From assembly GCA_023159155.1 (NCBI GenBank), contig JAJNNX010000007.1, forward strand, positions 868,001 to 932,000: DNA of 64,000 nucleotides, in the 5' to 3' direction. Source of the stretch: Ustulina deusta (Eukaryota; Ascomycota; Sordariomycetes; Xylariales; Xylariaceae). Position numbers and translations under genes: made by a program. Positions 37,993 to 49,223 of the stretch are shown here, piece after piece (the stretch's first letter is position 1; each line of letters begins with the position of its first letter). The notes under the pieces were generated by a model that had not been told where the DNA came from, ran no database searches, and worked only from the letters and a program-made list of their open reading frames with translations.

Positions 37993-38487
37993 GGGCCATT
38001 GGGACCACTTGTGACAAAACATAAATCGTAAAACGGGAGGAGATAAACAAGGTCACCTTGTTTTTTATAACCTTAATAACTTTATAACTAGTTACTTAAA
38101 TATTATATAATATATACTTTATTTTTTATTATTTTTTATTATTATTTTTATTTTTATAAAGCCTATATTTGTGGGGTTATTAAGCTTTATTTATTTATGC
38201 TAAGATTATATTTTTATGTTTTATTAAAAAAAGTCCCACTAGTTTTTCTCTAGGTAGGTTATTAAGACTATAAATAATAAAACATAATAATATTATAAAT
38301 ATAGGCTTAATAAAAATAAACATGGCATTAAAAAGTAAAACAAAAAATAACAAAAAAATAAAGTATATATTATATAATATTTGGATAATTAGTTGTAAAG
38401 TTATTAAGGTTATAAAAAACAGGGTGACCTTGTTTATCTCCTCCTGTTTTACGATTTACGTTTTGTCACAAGTGGTCCCAATGGCCC
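37993..38487. mobile_element. Foldback/MITE-like element with long inverted repeats
   Basis: 495 bp. The ends GGGCCATTGGGACCACTTGT and ACAAGTGGTCCCAATGGCCC are perfect inverted complements. The arms stay complementary with few changes for at least 150 bp (GACAAAACATAAATCGTAAA, GGAGGAGATAAACAAGGTCA and so on have mirrored partners), and weaker mirror symmetry runs to the centre. No coding frame. No clear target duplication: the flanks are ATAAA and ACCGT. It lies 83 bp outside element 1, in host sequence. The class (foldback, MITE of an unknown DNA transposon) is open. Confidence 0.8.
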
Positions 38488-39107
38488 ACCGTCAGGGGTA
38501 GTTAGCTAGGAGGCAGTAAGTATATGCTACTCCTAGTAGCTACCATGTCAACGACTCCTGGGGATTGCTTTTACACTACAACCTCGCTCGTTGCGATACT
38601 CGACATTGCGCTTGATTACCTATTTCAACAATGTATACTCCTCAGTTCTTCTTTTGCCCAATCGCGTTAGCAGGCGTCAAAATGTGGGGATTGGCTGCCT
38701 CTGTTCCTTAACACCAATAGGTACCATCTTGTCAGCTGTCCCCCACCAACCTCGCCAAGTTGCCGTTACAAAGCTGACACCATTTCTCTACTAATCCAAA
38801 CCCTTTCGCTTGAACCTTAGGTAAAAGGAAGAGATATTGATGCTTACGCACAAAGCCAGTTTAGGCTTAGGGTTGGGCAACTATCTTGTTGACGACTAGT
38901 GTGCTTGGCGGACATCTCGGGTTGTGTTACTGGCGCTGCTGCTCGGTCTGCGTTGACGGTTCTACTATCGCGTGCGAGAGAACATCTAGCTGCCAGCCGG
39001 TTACCGCATGTGTACCGTGTCCCCGTCGGTCGCAATCGGGAGGTTCATCCAGAATTTCTTTGCCGCAAGGTATTTCTCCTATATACGTATATACTCAAAT
39101 CCGCCAA
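38488..39107. other. Intergenic, likely promoter region of the metacaspase homologue
   Basis: 620 bp of normal composition. The frame of the metacaspase exon stays open upstream to about 38886 but has no ATG before 39108 and no family resemblance there. Confidence 0.5.
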
Positions 39108-40227
39108 ATGTCATGCTTGGAGTTGCCAGAGACTACGGAGGTGGAAAATGTGGCGCCGCTCGATTCACGGCATTTCGGAAAGATCCTGCCTCAGGTGAAC
39201 GAATCCCACCGTTTTCCATGCACAGGGCGCCGTAAAGCTTTGCTTATCGGGATCAACTACTTCGGCCAACGCGGCCAGCTCAGGGGTTGCATCAACGATG
39301 TGAAAAACATGTCGGCATATCTCGTTGAGCACTTCGACTACAAGCGCGAGGACATGGTCATACTTAGCGATGATCGGTCAAACCCTATGAGCCAACCCAC
39401 CAAAGCAAACATTCTTCGCGCCATGCACTGGCTGGTGAAAAGCGCGCGGCCGAACGATTCACTCTTCTTCCACTACTCCGGTAAGTCCATTATGTCCCAA
39501 TACTTCCCGAAGACGGTCTATTAAAGTAGGGTCGACGCCAGGACACAGTGTCTTAGCAGACGACCTTGACGGCGGAGACAAGATGGGCGATGACGAGACG
39601 GGTGGATTTGACAATGCTATTTTCCCTGTCGACTTCCGACGAGTCGGCCACATCACCGACGAGGAGATGCACCGGATTATGGTGGAACCATTGCAAGAGG
39701 GCGTACGCCTAACAGCCATCTTCGATTCGGCCCATTTTGGTTCGGCCCTGGATCTCCCATACATTTACTCGACGCAAGGTATCCTCAAGGAACCCAATCT
39801 AGCCAAGGAAGCTGGTCAAGGTCTGCTTGGTGTTGTATCTTCATATAGCCAAGGTGACCTTGGCGGTATAGCCAAGAACATCACGGGGTTCTTCAAGACT
39901 GCATCCAGCGACGACGACGCTCTTAACCGAGCCTTAGCTACTAAAACACCAGGACAGAAGATCATCGACAGCCCCACGCCCAAGTCCAGTTGGGGAAATT
40001 CCAATAATGATTTTGGTCCGTTCGAGCCACCAACCAGGGAGGAGCAGCCGCATGCTCAGGCCCTGGCTACTGAAACATCCCCTAGGCATGATGTTATGTT
40101 TTCTGAGAGCAAGCATGATATGAATTTGTTCGTACCCATTTCCTTTACATCGTTTCGTGTTCTCAGGTTACTCGTTCGTCTTTGCTACGGGGTGGGTCAA
40201 ACTACCGCTCGGGAAACCGTTTATTGA
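39108..40227 (+). CDS. Metacaspase homologue lacking the catalytic cysteine
   Basis: Exons 39108-39480 and 39542-40227 (61-bp intron, GTAAGT...CAG) give 352 residues. Residues 38-125 match the caspase-like p20 core of fungal type I metacaspases ([54 protein letters not shown]). Splicing supplies the catalytic His126 (HYSG|HS). At the nucleophile position the usual DSCHSG reads DSAHFG: Ala188 (GCC, 39730-39732). Next comes [28 protein letters not shown], typical of the family. The usual Pro/Gln-rich prodomain is absent, and after about residue 240 the sequence diverges: the p10-like end (MSWAFI and beyond) is missing and ALATKT/ALATET is seen twice. The protein should fold like a caspase but not cut. 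It could be a pseudoprotease or an ageing gene. The start is the first in-frame ATG. The PNP-domain gene follows 291 bp downstream on the same strand. Confidence 0.82.
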
Positions 40228-40518
40228 AGAGTTTCAAATTGCACCCTCATGTTAGTAGGGTTTGATTAGTGTCGAACCATTCTTTCTGGGTTGTGGTGCT
40301 TCCATTAAAAGAAATGTTAGACTGTTGTAAGAGCCAAGCGAGTCTGGCATAGCCAGTCGAAGCGGACTAATCCAACTGATAATGTGGCCTCAATTGGGAA
40401 AACAACCCTCAACAATATGTATTGGTTTGACTACGAATAGGCGTTCACTAAGTTTCTGATTCTGTTGAACAGTCCCCGCCCCCTTCTTGCAGAAACGAGC
40501 CTTGAAGAAACAGCTCCC

Positions 40519-43500
40519 ATGAGCTACCGGACCGAGTCCACTACACATGCACTGGAGGCCCCTACAGACTCCGGGTATGCATCAGCTACATATACTAAGC
40601 AAATGTGGCAAGCTTCTCCTGATCAGGCGCGGATTCAAAACACCCAGGATCCTAAAGATGATGACAATGAGGATACGGCAACAGTCTACTCGGATATATC
40701 AAGTTTGGCATCTTCTCGGCAAGAGAATTATGTGCTTGAGCTGGCGGATGATCTGTATGATAATGTCAGCTATTGGAATCCAGATTTCAATACCAAAGAA
40801 AGAATTGCAACAGTCCTCCCGGATCTGCTCAGAGACTTTGCACTCAAAATCGGGCATAATGCGGAAACACAGATGCATCGAAATGTTATGGTTTACGTGC
40901 ATAAAAATCGGCAGTCAGTTTCCAACATCCTTTCTAAGTAAAGCCAAGACTCAATAGAAATACTGATTTGTCTTCCATAGCAAAATCGCAGAGATCTTCA
41001 CGGAAATGTGTTCGGACGGGGCTGAAGATATTCCCGAGGACGATGCACTTGACTCAGAAGGCATGTCTCTGGACGATAAAATAAATAAATGGTTTGACAA
41101 CTGGGACTTGGACCAGACTCGACGAGTGGAATGGGAGCTGAGTGGCCTTCACCTCGAAGATACTGATCCTCTTGACTCTATCTCAGTAGACTGTGATTCG
41201 ACGCCCGATGGTGGCAGCTCGACGCCAACCCAAGCCGAACATCGAGACCATAAGGGTTTGACGCCCAGGGTGATTGCGTACCGAAATTTCGTTTTCCGTA
41301 CGAAGGAATACCAATGGCTTCTTGCTGGTTTGCTGAGGGAATTTCGTCTCATGTCAACGGAGCCAAACACGATCCAGACAATAAGACACACGATCACCTC
41401 TTCTCTTCCATCTACTCGCAGAGTCAGCAGAAAGACGTCGTTAGAAAGTTGCCGAGTGAGCTTCATTCTTGACTGGGACCCATTTGCTTTCTTTGTTCAA
41501 CAACAATATACACACAGACCAGCTGAAGCTATCAAGGGAGTTGTTACGATTACGGGAACTTGTCAAGACGCACAGGCAGCGACCTGTTCGGAATACATGA
41601 AGCAGACCTGGCCCGTGACTGGGGAGTTAACGCTGCAGCTTGTCCAACAAGTTCTAGATGGCGAAACTGGTATTCGGAAGCGGTGTGAGTCTCTATGATT
41701 GAAGACGTCAGTTCTATAACTTATAAGTTTTCATCTAGGCTCCTTTCCGGATGGAACAAATCTTTGTGCCTGGACCGATCAATCAAAATTTTTCGTCAAG
41801 GTTTCAGGCGTTGCATCTCTTGCGGAGATTGGAGAGCAACTGGCCTGGCTCGGTGCTGCCCTTCGGTCTTCTACTCGCGAAACCGGCTTGGTTTATTGCA
41901 CACCTACTATCATGAAGGTTAGTACTAGCAATGCGGCTCCGCAAATCGAAAATATGTCCTCGCTACCGCAGACTGTGTACGACATTGGCTTCACAATCAA
42001 CGACATTGAGACTCCTCCCAAACGCCCAAACGGTCAATGTTGGCATGATATTTTCAGGAATCCAGTCGTGGTGAAAGGATATCCAATCCTTCGAAGAGCT
42101 AACTCAAACACTGGTCTTGAGGCAAACCTCAATGTTTTGGCAGGCCTGACTCGAACACAACGAGTTGACCGCTTCAAGGAGCGGTTCTTTCTGAAGGGAT
42201 TCTCTTCGATGCTGATACCAACTATGCAGAATGGAGATACTCTTTGTTGGCACTTGGTCTACAACAAAGACGGAAGCCGTCTCTCGTACTTGGATAATAA
42301 CGTCACTGATGAGGTGTTCAATATCCATCCGAGCTTAGAAAGTCTCCGCCACGTACTAGGATGGTGTTCGGAAGCTCAGTTCTATGGTGGTAAGTATAGA
42401 TAGCTCCATGAAGTGTATTAAATAGAGTCTTCTTCTGATTCGGTATATTTTAGGCTCAGTTCAGGCTACGTACCATGTTGGCCACGCAGGACTACCCAGA
42501 GCTCATGGGGACTGTGCTTTTAGTAACATCCGTGTATCCGCAGGACAGTTGATTGCGGGCAGGTCGCCGTTCTATATTGGTTTGAAAGATACGCCAGCCC
42601 ACGTGACTCGAAACGGTTATATACCAAGGCTGAAGTGGATTTCCACTAAACTCGTGGTCTTGTGGGATGAGGCCGATAAACGAGGGTGGTTAATTAATGG
42701 GACGAGCGCACTTTTACACGTCGTACGAGCGTCTCTGGACCATGACAGTAGGGATAAGTTCAAGTCTGCATTTGTCTTCAAGAGCGAGGATTTGCAAGAA
42801 TCGTCCACGCCTTTTACTGCTGACTCGGCTACTGATGTCTTGATAAATCCTGACAATATGAAGTTGAAACTCTACCCCGAGAAAGAAGGATACCTCACCC
42901 TCGAAAGCCGCATAGATCATTTTTACAACATTCTTGAGAAGCTCATCGACCACCAGGCCGATATCGCTGGATACTGTGGTATAAACATAGGAAACCAACC
43001 CCGGCGAAACCTTGAGGGTTGGGACTTCACAGATCTGGCGACGAACCACGACCCATTACACCCACGTGTGGCTACCATTCAACCTAGTGGTAAGGGATGG
43101 ATCGACCTTACTAGAGCCGTTCAGGCTGTCACTTTAGTTGGCCGTGGCTTTGGCGAAATCATCCGACCCAGTGGCACAAATAGTTGCGAATACTGGTCCG
43201 AGTTACCCAAGCAAAAGTATTATCTGGCAACTTGTATCTCGGACTTGGGTCAGATGATAAGCGAAAACGATTACCACAACGACACGCATGTAAGACTGAG
43301 CGAGAACATAATATGGCACACACCTACTACTATCTTCGGGTCATGTCGATGTAGAGGTGCTCTTGGATTAGATCATTGCGAACCGGTACAAACTCTTCTT
43401 CCTTCGTCATTGAGTAAAATTTTACTCCCAAGGAAACACCTTATTCCTCAAGGGAGCAAAGGTGCCGTGATCTTTGGACACAACTCGACGTTCCGGTGGG

Positions 43501-44765
43501 TTTGGGGAGACACAGGTCATCCGAGCGAAGAGGAGCTGGCCCCCTCGTCGAATGCATCTGACATCGATTCATTCTACGACAGCGGGGTCGGTACAAGTCT
43601 TGTGTCTTCAAAGCTAGACCGCCCCAAAACCATTCCTCGCACGAGCACACGCACTCTGGTCCATTCCCTCAGTAACCTGCAGTCTGGTGTCGTCTTGCCC
43701 GAAGCTCGGGCCGCTATCGACAAGGAACATCGAACCCGGAGCGATTACACTGTTGGGATTCTCTGCGCGTTACCTAAAGAACTCATGGCAGTACGAGCTC
43801 TCTTTGATAAACGACATGATAATGTGGACATTCCCCGGGATGACAGCAACCACTACGCCCTAGGCGAAATCTGCCATCATATGGTAGTGGCGGCCTGTCT
43901 CCCAGCTGGTGAGATTGGCACAAACTCAGCGGCGCATTCCATTTCCAATATGAATCGAAGCTTTCCCTCTCTTCGCCTCGGCTTCTGCCTCCTCGTCGGT
44001 ATAGGCGGCGGCGCACCATCGGAAGAAAACGACATCCGCCTCGGCGACGTGGTCGTGAGCCTCCCCACGGGAAGCTACCCTGGAGTGCTCCAGTACGATC
44101 GCGGCAAGGAGAAAGAAAACACATCCTTTGAGTTAACAGGGTCCCTAGCTCCGCCACCCCGCTGTCTCACGAGCGCCATCAGCTCGCTTCGATCGGATCC
44201 TGACCTGCCTCCGGACCCTCTCCGCTTTTATCTGGAAGAGATTGCGTCTCGCCTGCCTGACTACCGCTACCCTGGGCAGGACCGCGACCAGCTGTTTAAA
44301 ACATTCTGCTCCGAATGCCACCCCCTGAAACTCTGCCCTGACAGCACAAATCACATCATAGACCGCAACCCCCGATTAACGGACCAACCACGGATCCACT
44401 ACGGCCTTATTGCATCGGGGAACCGCGTCCTGAAGGACTCCAAGGTGCGCGACACCTTGGCGCGCGAGCACGGTGTGCTGTGTTTTGAGATGGAGGCCGC
44501 GGGGGTGGTCAACGCCGGACTGGATTGTTTGGTAATTAGAGGGATTTCGGATTATGCGGATGCGGCTAAGAATAAAGAGTGGCAGGAGTATGCGGCTGCG
44601 TCGGCCGCGGCGTATGCGAAGCTGTTGTTAGGGGTTGTGGCGAGCAGGAATGCGAATGAGAACGAGAACGGTGGCAATGCGCGTGCCACACCGGCAAAAC
44701 GGACGGGCAGCGAGCTAGATATATACGAGGATTATGAGGGGCCGCCTCGGAAGCGGCGGAGGTAA
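40519..44765 (+). CDS. Large fungal protein with C-terminal Pfs/PNP_UDP nucleoside phosphorylase domain
   Basis: Exons 40519-40937, 40981-41684, 41739-42389 and 42454-44765 give 1361 residues; introns are 43-64 bp and all phases fit. Residues about 1-1010 form a fungal-specific region I recognise only as a conserved family (blocks [106 protein letters not shown]). Residues about 1020-1320 are a Pfs/PNP_UDP_1 domain: [16 protein letters not shown], the Gly-rich phosphate loop [25 protein letters not shown] (Glu1270, Glu1272 at the ribose site) and the catalytic-type Asp1291 in GISDYADA. The C-terminus is basic (PPRKRRR), a possible nuclear signal. No NACHT/NB-ARC, ankyrin or TPR is visible. 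In fungi Pfs domains are usually N-terminal in NLR-like proteins, so this order is unusual. Substrate unknown. The ATG chosen opens [10 protein letters not shown]; a short upstream exon cannot be excluded. Confidence 0.82.
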
Positions 44766-47337
44766 GGAGTGAAAATGGGCGTTGGTGGGGATTTTATATG
44801 GGATTATCGGGTTTGGAGCGGGCTTCAAAGGTTTCATGATGCGATTCTGCGTAAATAAGGCAACGCATGCTAGTGAGGCAGTGAAAAAAATGGAAATCCA
44901 GCGTGGAAATAGTCGTCTATCTCGTCTATCTGATGGTTTAGGGAATTGGATCTTGGCAGCGGAAACATTCCATGCCAAGTATGAATGTTGGAAAGAACCC
45001 GGAGCATCAATAATATCACACGCAAAGACAAGACCCTATATGTGTATGAAGTCATATGAGTGCAAGACTCCGTACGAGGGTTCTTTCAGCTTACCCCTAT
45101 TCACCCGACCTCAGATACTCTACGAAGCGAGGAAAGCAAGGCGAAGCGGAGCAAGATCACAGCGTGCACTGACTGCAATATAGACTTTTATGACTACCCG
45201 ACTTCCACGTACTACCATACCCATTGGAAAACTCGGGATCCCGTCCGCTCTCCCATAGATAAGCCGGTGAGGGCCGAATTAGTAGTTGGGTCGGTGACGA
45301 CCAGCGAATCCTCGGTGTTGTACGTTCTTTTTTTATTCACCTGATGTTATGAAGCAACAAGAACCGAGGCTATTAGGACATCTACTATTGTACCTCCAAA
45401 TCACGATAACCCTGTAAGGACATATCGGTGAAACTAAGCGACTCCCACCCGTACCAGTCGAGATCGTCGAAGGTGAAGTCGCTCTGCTAGGCCTCCTTAC
45501 TGTTCAGAAGGCACCAAAGCACTGTTGCACAGAGGTCATTAGCCAAGTCGATGATGCTTTGTAATATGTTCAGCGTTTTGTGCTGCTATTGCCACTGGGA
45601 ACTTCCAAGGCTCTTACTGGGGCTTTCACACGACAGGCTAGAGTTAAGCCGAAGGAACGGCAAGGCCAGCCCATCGCTTAGCCCTCAACAGACTTCAAAT
45701 AATCAAAGTCGAGTGGGCCGCTTCCAGGGTTGGGTTTGGATGACCCTCGTTCCCCCATAAGTTGCATCCTCGCTTGTGTGAGGACGACGAGGTATAAGAG
45801 AGACTAATCCCCAGGGGTAGATTCCGCATCGTATACCTCCGCCACGATTCTGCATGTTAGCTCGATACAGAAACCAGGATACTGCCAGGGAGTTAGTAGG
45901 GCGCCGCCGGGGCTATCAACCAACAGGTCAGATTCTCGAACATCAAGGAATACTATTATCGTATAAACCTGCAAGTACTCTCCACTTATCTTCTTTGTCT
46001 CGACACGAGCGCCAAAAAAATCCGGCTTAGCTTTAATGACCTTACTAGCCTATCCTTATAAAATAGGCATGGGTTGTGGTATCAATGAATGGTTTGTAAG
46101 TATTCTTGTTGGCTAACAGACAAGTAACCCACCATAGAGACTGTTGATAGGAAAACTCGCAACGGAACTCTCACTGTCGTCAAGGGCCGGTGCGCGAGCT
46201 GCTATCAGTCTACAAGCCAACCACAGCCACCATATCTATGTGCCACCGCTAGAGAATGCGCCGCCTAAAAGACGTGCAAGGTTCGCCGCATTGCCTATCT
46301 GGTATCGGTATATATTGGAAGCGACTAGGGCTGAACCGTAGGGCTGAATCTAAGGTCTCTGTTCGAAAGGTACGGGTCATGGATACCTCTATAGAGCTAC
46401 ACATACCTTACGTAAATTTATGCACAGGACCAACTAACAGCATAATACGGGAATTTCGGCTGTGATGAAGAAGATCACGGCTACGATACCTAAATACAAC
46501 AGGCGGTATAGCAACGACCAACATGCTGCGATTTTCCCCATATCACGCCATGCTTCGTGAGATAACTGCTTTTCTGGAACACTACTGACCTACCTAGGTT
46601 AGGTATGGCAGGGTAGATACACGTGGAGTGTTGTTTCTCGGTACCAGCCAGGTGACGTTGTTGGGAATTGCATACAAGGTTAGTGTGGATCGATCACATT
46701 CTCGTCACCCATGTCGCGATGGAGGCTGTATAACGACCTCAGAAGAACATCATTTAGCTTACGTAGTTACAAAGAATTTCACTTCGATGCAGTGTAAGCC
46801 TCTCCAGCACGTACCTATCTTCGCTACTCCTGCACGCATGTATGCGGCGCGTTTCCAGGAGTAGTGAACCACTATTACATGCCACCAGCAGCATTCTTCC
46901 ATTCTTACTCCCAATTCCCGTCCTCACGCCTCGCGCTATCTAGTTCACAGTCCGCCTCCTGTGCAGTATCGTGTTTGCTGCGCATGTCGCTACAACAGCA
47001 ATCGTTTCTGGAATAACACCATGCTCCCTTCACTAGGAACTACGCTAGACCACCAAACCATTGCCCCAGGGACGAAAGTGTCCGGCGTCTAGGCGCCCAG
47101 TCATGTAATATTCTGACGGAGGTAAATCCTCAATTACAATCTTCATGGATGACTAAATGCGCCCTACTGCCTTGGTATCCTACCAGCCAAATACTGCAAA
47201 TGAGAAGGATCACTAAAAGTATCTTGCTTTTGCATGCGTTCCATCATACAATCATACTTCGGATCCGAAGGGGATGTAGCACTGATACTCGCAACTCTGA
47301 CTGACGGATGAGATCGTGATGGAATGGGGTCAAAAAG
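44766..47337. other. Intergenic region, no gene recognised
   Basis: About 2.6 kb of ordinary composition. The frame at 44782-45183 overlaps the end of the PNP gene region and has no domain. Others (for example 46628-46864) look random. No RNA gene seen. Confidence 0.5.
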
Positions 47338-48880
47338 ATGGATACTATGAGGTTGGTCTACCTAAACGAACAGCGTGGTGACGCTCCGGTAGTGGCGGGA
47401 AGGTCTGCGAGGGCAACGGATTCGGGGACTGTTGCTCCGCCTACGGATAATTACTGTGGGAGCACTTCTGACCACTGCGGAAATGGATGCCAGGGCGGCC
47501 TATGTCTTACTGGCGGCGAGACTACCGACGGAACGTGCGGTGCTGGTTATAACGACGTTGTCTGTGGTGTGTGGCCTCAAGGGAGTTGTCGCTCTTCGGC
47601 GGGTTATTGCGGCAGCTCGGAAGCCCACTGTGGTCCCGGTTGCCAGAGCGGACCGTGCTTGCAGGATCCTGACGGCAAAGGCTCCGGCGATATTTACATT
47701 GATAACACCGTATACGTCCAGCATCAAGCCAAGCCTTATAGTCACTACTCTGAGCGGAATAACCACCACACTTAGTTTCCCAACGGCGTCGGCGCTTCCG
47801 GACAGCTCCAACGTGCTACCAGTGATATACTATAGTCTCCCGGCCACCGTGGAATCGACAAGTGGCACCACGCAGACCTTTTCCCAGGACCAGATCACCA
47901 CACTGAGCCGATTCAACAGAACCTCTACGAGCACCACTTCATGGATCGACGACGAGACTTCCACAACTTCCACCACCGTCGTACTAATCGTCATAGGACC
48001 AGGCGGCTTCTACTGGTCCCCCGTTCCGTTGCCGACGGGGCCCAAGTTCCCCATCCCGAGTCTGCCCACGCCGCCACCTCTTCCCGACCCGTCTTGCTTC
48101 AAGTTGGCTAGTTTCCTCATTGCCCCCTATTTGCAGCACAGCTCCTAACAATCCATGTCATTTGGCAGCTACAAGCTCCAACGTCATCACAGGCTGCTAC
48201 GTTATTCCCACAGCCACCACTACTGGCGACCACTGTCCTCTGTAAGTGCCCCCAACGCGCCGACGCAGGACGAATAATGCTTTGCTGAGTGCCTTTGCTG
48301 ATACGACCTTCATAGTTTCTCGGACTATGCCGCTCTGCAGGCCGTCGGTGACACGTTTCCGGAAGGCGTCACAATCACTTACGCGGCGGCCACGTACCCA
48401 CAGTCGGCGCCAATCGGCCCGTCTCGAGACACCGGGACGAGCGGCACCGTGGGAGTGGGCGAATCGACCATCACCCTGATCACTATCACTGTGACGGCCG
48501 TTATTGTAGTTGATGGTACCACGGCGACGCTGTTCCCCAGCACCACGCGCACCAAGCCTGGCATTAATGACTGGGACTCGCTGGGCTTGGTGCCTCCTAG
48601 CACCAGCGAGGATACGCCCCCAGACACACCGACGCCTACAACGACCAGCGGCAGCAGCACGCCGACGCCACCGGCGACAAATGCACCCCCAGGCGCACGG
48701 CCGGTGTGGATGTTAGCCGGGCAAGACTGGGAGAACGTTGATGACGGCACCGTAGTAGGTTCTTTGCAGAAGGGCGGCAAGTGGAGCGATGCGGGATGCG
48801 TCAAGTATCGCCTAGAATTCGGCAACGCGAAAGATTGCGGCGGGAGCGTGACGGCGACGGAGCTAGCCCTTTGTAGTTGA
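47338..48880 (+). pseudogene. Chitin-binding (CBM18, hevein-like) protein, frame-broken
   Basis: Two hevein-type modules are visible. The first runs from GGKVCEGNGFGDCCSAYG in one frame (47397-47450) to DNYCGSTSDHCGNGCQGGLC in the next frame; removing one T from GGATAATTAC would join them. The second, CGSSEAHCGPGCQSGPC and the preceding CGAGYNDVVCG, is intact. The Thr/Ser-rich tail (for example IVTTLSGITTTLSFPTAS, GPGGFYWSPVPLPTGPKFP) then lies in another frame with no intron that fits. It continues through probable exons 48169-48241 (SSNVITGCYVIPTATTTGDH) and 48316-48880 (FSDYAALQAVGDTFPEGVTI to a stop at 48880); the intron between them is clean (GTAAGT at 48242). No signal peptide is seen at the ATG at 47338. 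Such proteins bind chitin in the wall or shield it. At least two, probably three, frame breaks argue for a pseudogene, or for poor sequence quality. Confidence 0.6.
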
Positions 48881-49223
48881 GACTAGATAGATCGAGGATG
48901 AGTGGAGGAGAGGGCGAGCTCTGATCAGCGGGTTTTGTCACGAATAATGGGATAAATTGGATAGATTAGCTCTGGGCCAATGGCACCAGGGGTCTCTCTT
49001 GGAGGGATGGCAATAGAGTGGCACGAGCCGGAAGCGCTTTCAAGTCTGGTTGAGAAGCCGTGTCACGGAAAAAACGACGCCGTTAATCCCGTGAGGGTAT
49101 TAACGGTATATAGGGCTCATGCCCACTCCTACGCGACAAGCCGGATGTTACTATTGATGGGGTAGAAGTCGTCGGCTCTAGCACGTGTCGGCAAAGAGGC
49201 GTGCCGCTTAGAGAAGTGAGCAT
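48881..49223. other. Space between convergent genes
   Basis: 343 bp between the ends of the CBM18 gene (+) and the Cys-rich gene (-). Nothing further seen; the 3' ends of both transcripts must lie here. Confidence 0.5.

Noticed and set aside
39481..39541. Loss of the catalytic His in the metacaspase (HYSGKS in the unspliced frame)
   Set aside because: The 61-bp intron with GTAAGT and CAG restores HYSGHS.
44782..45183. Open frame of 133 codons after the PNP gene
   Set aside because: It starts at a non-ATG codon just past the stop and has no domain; likely chance.
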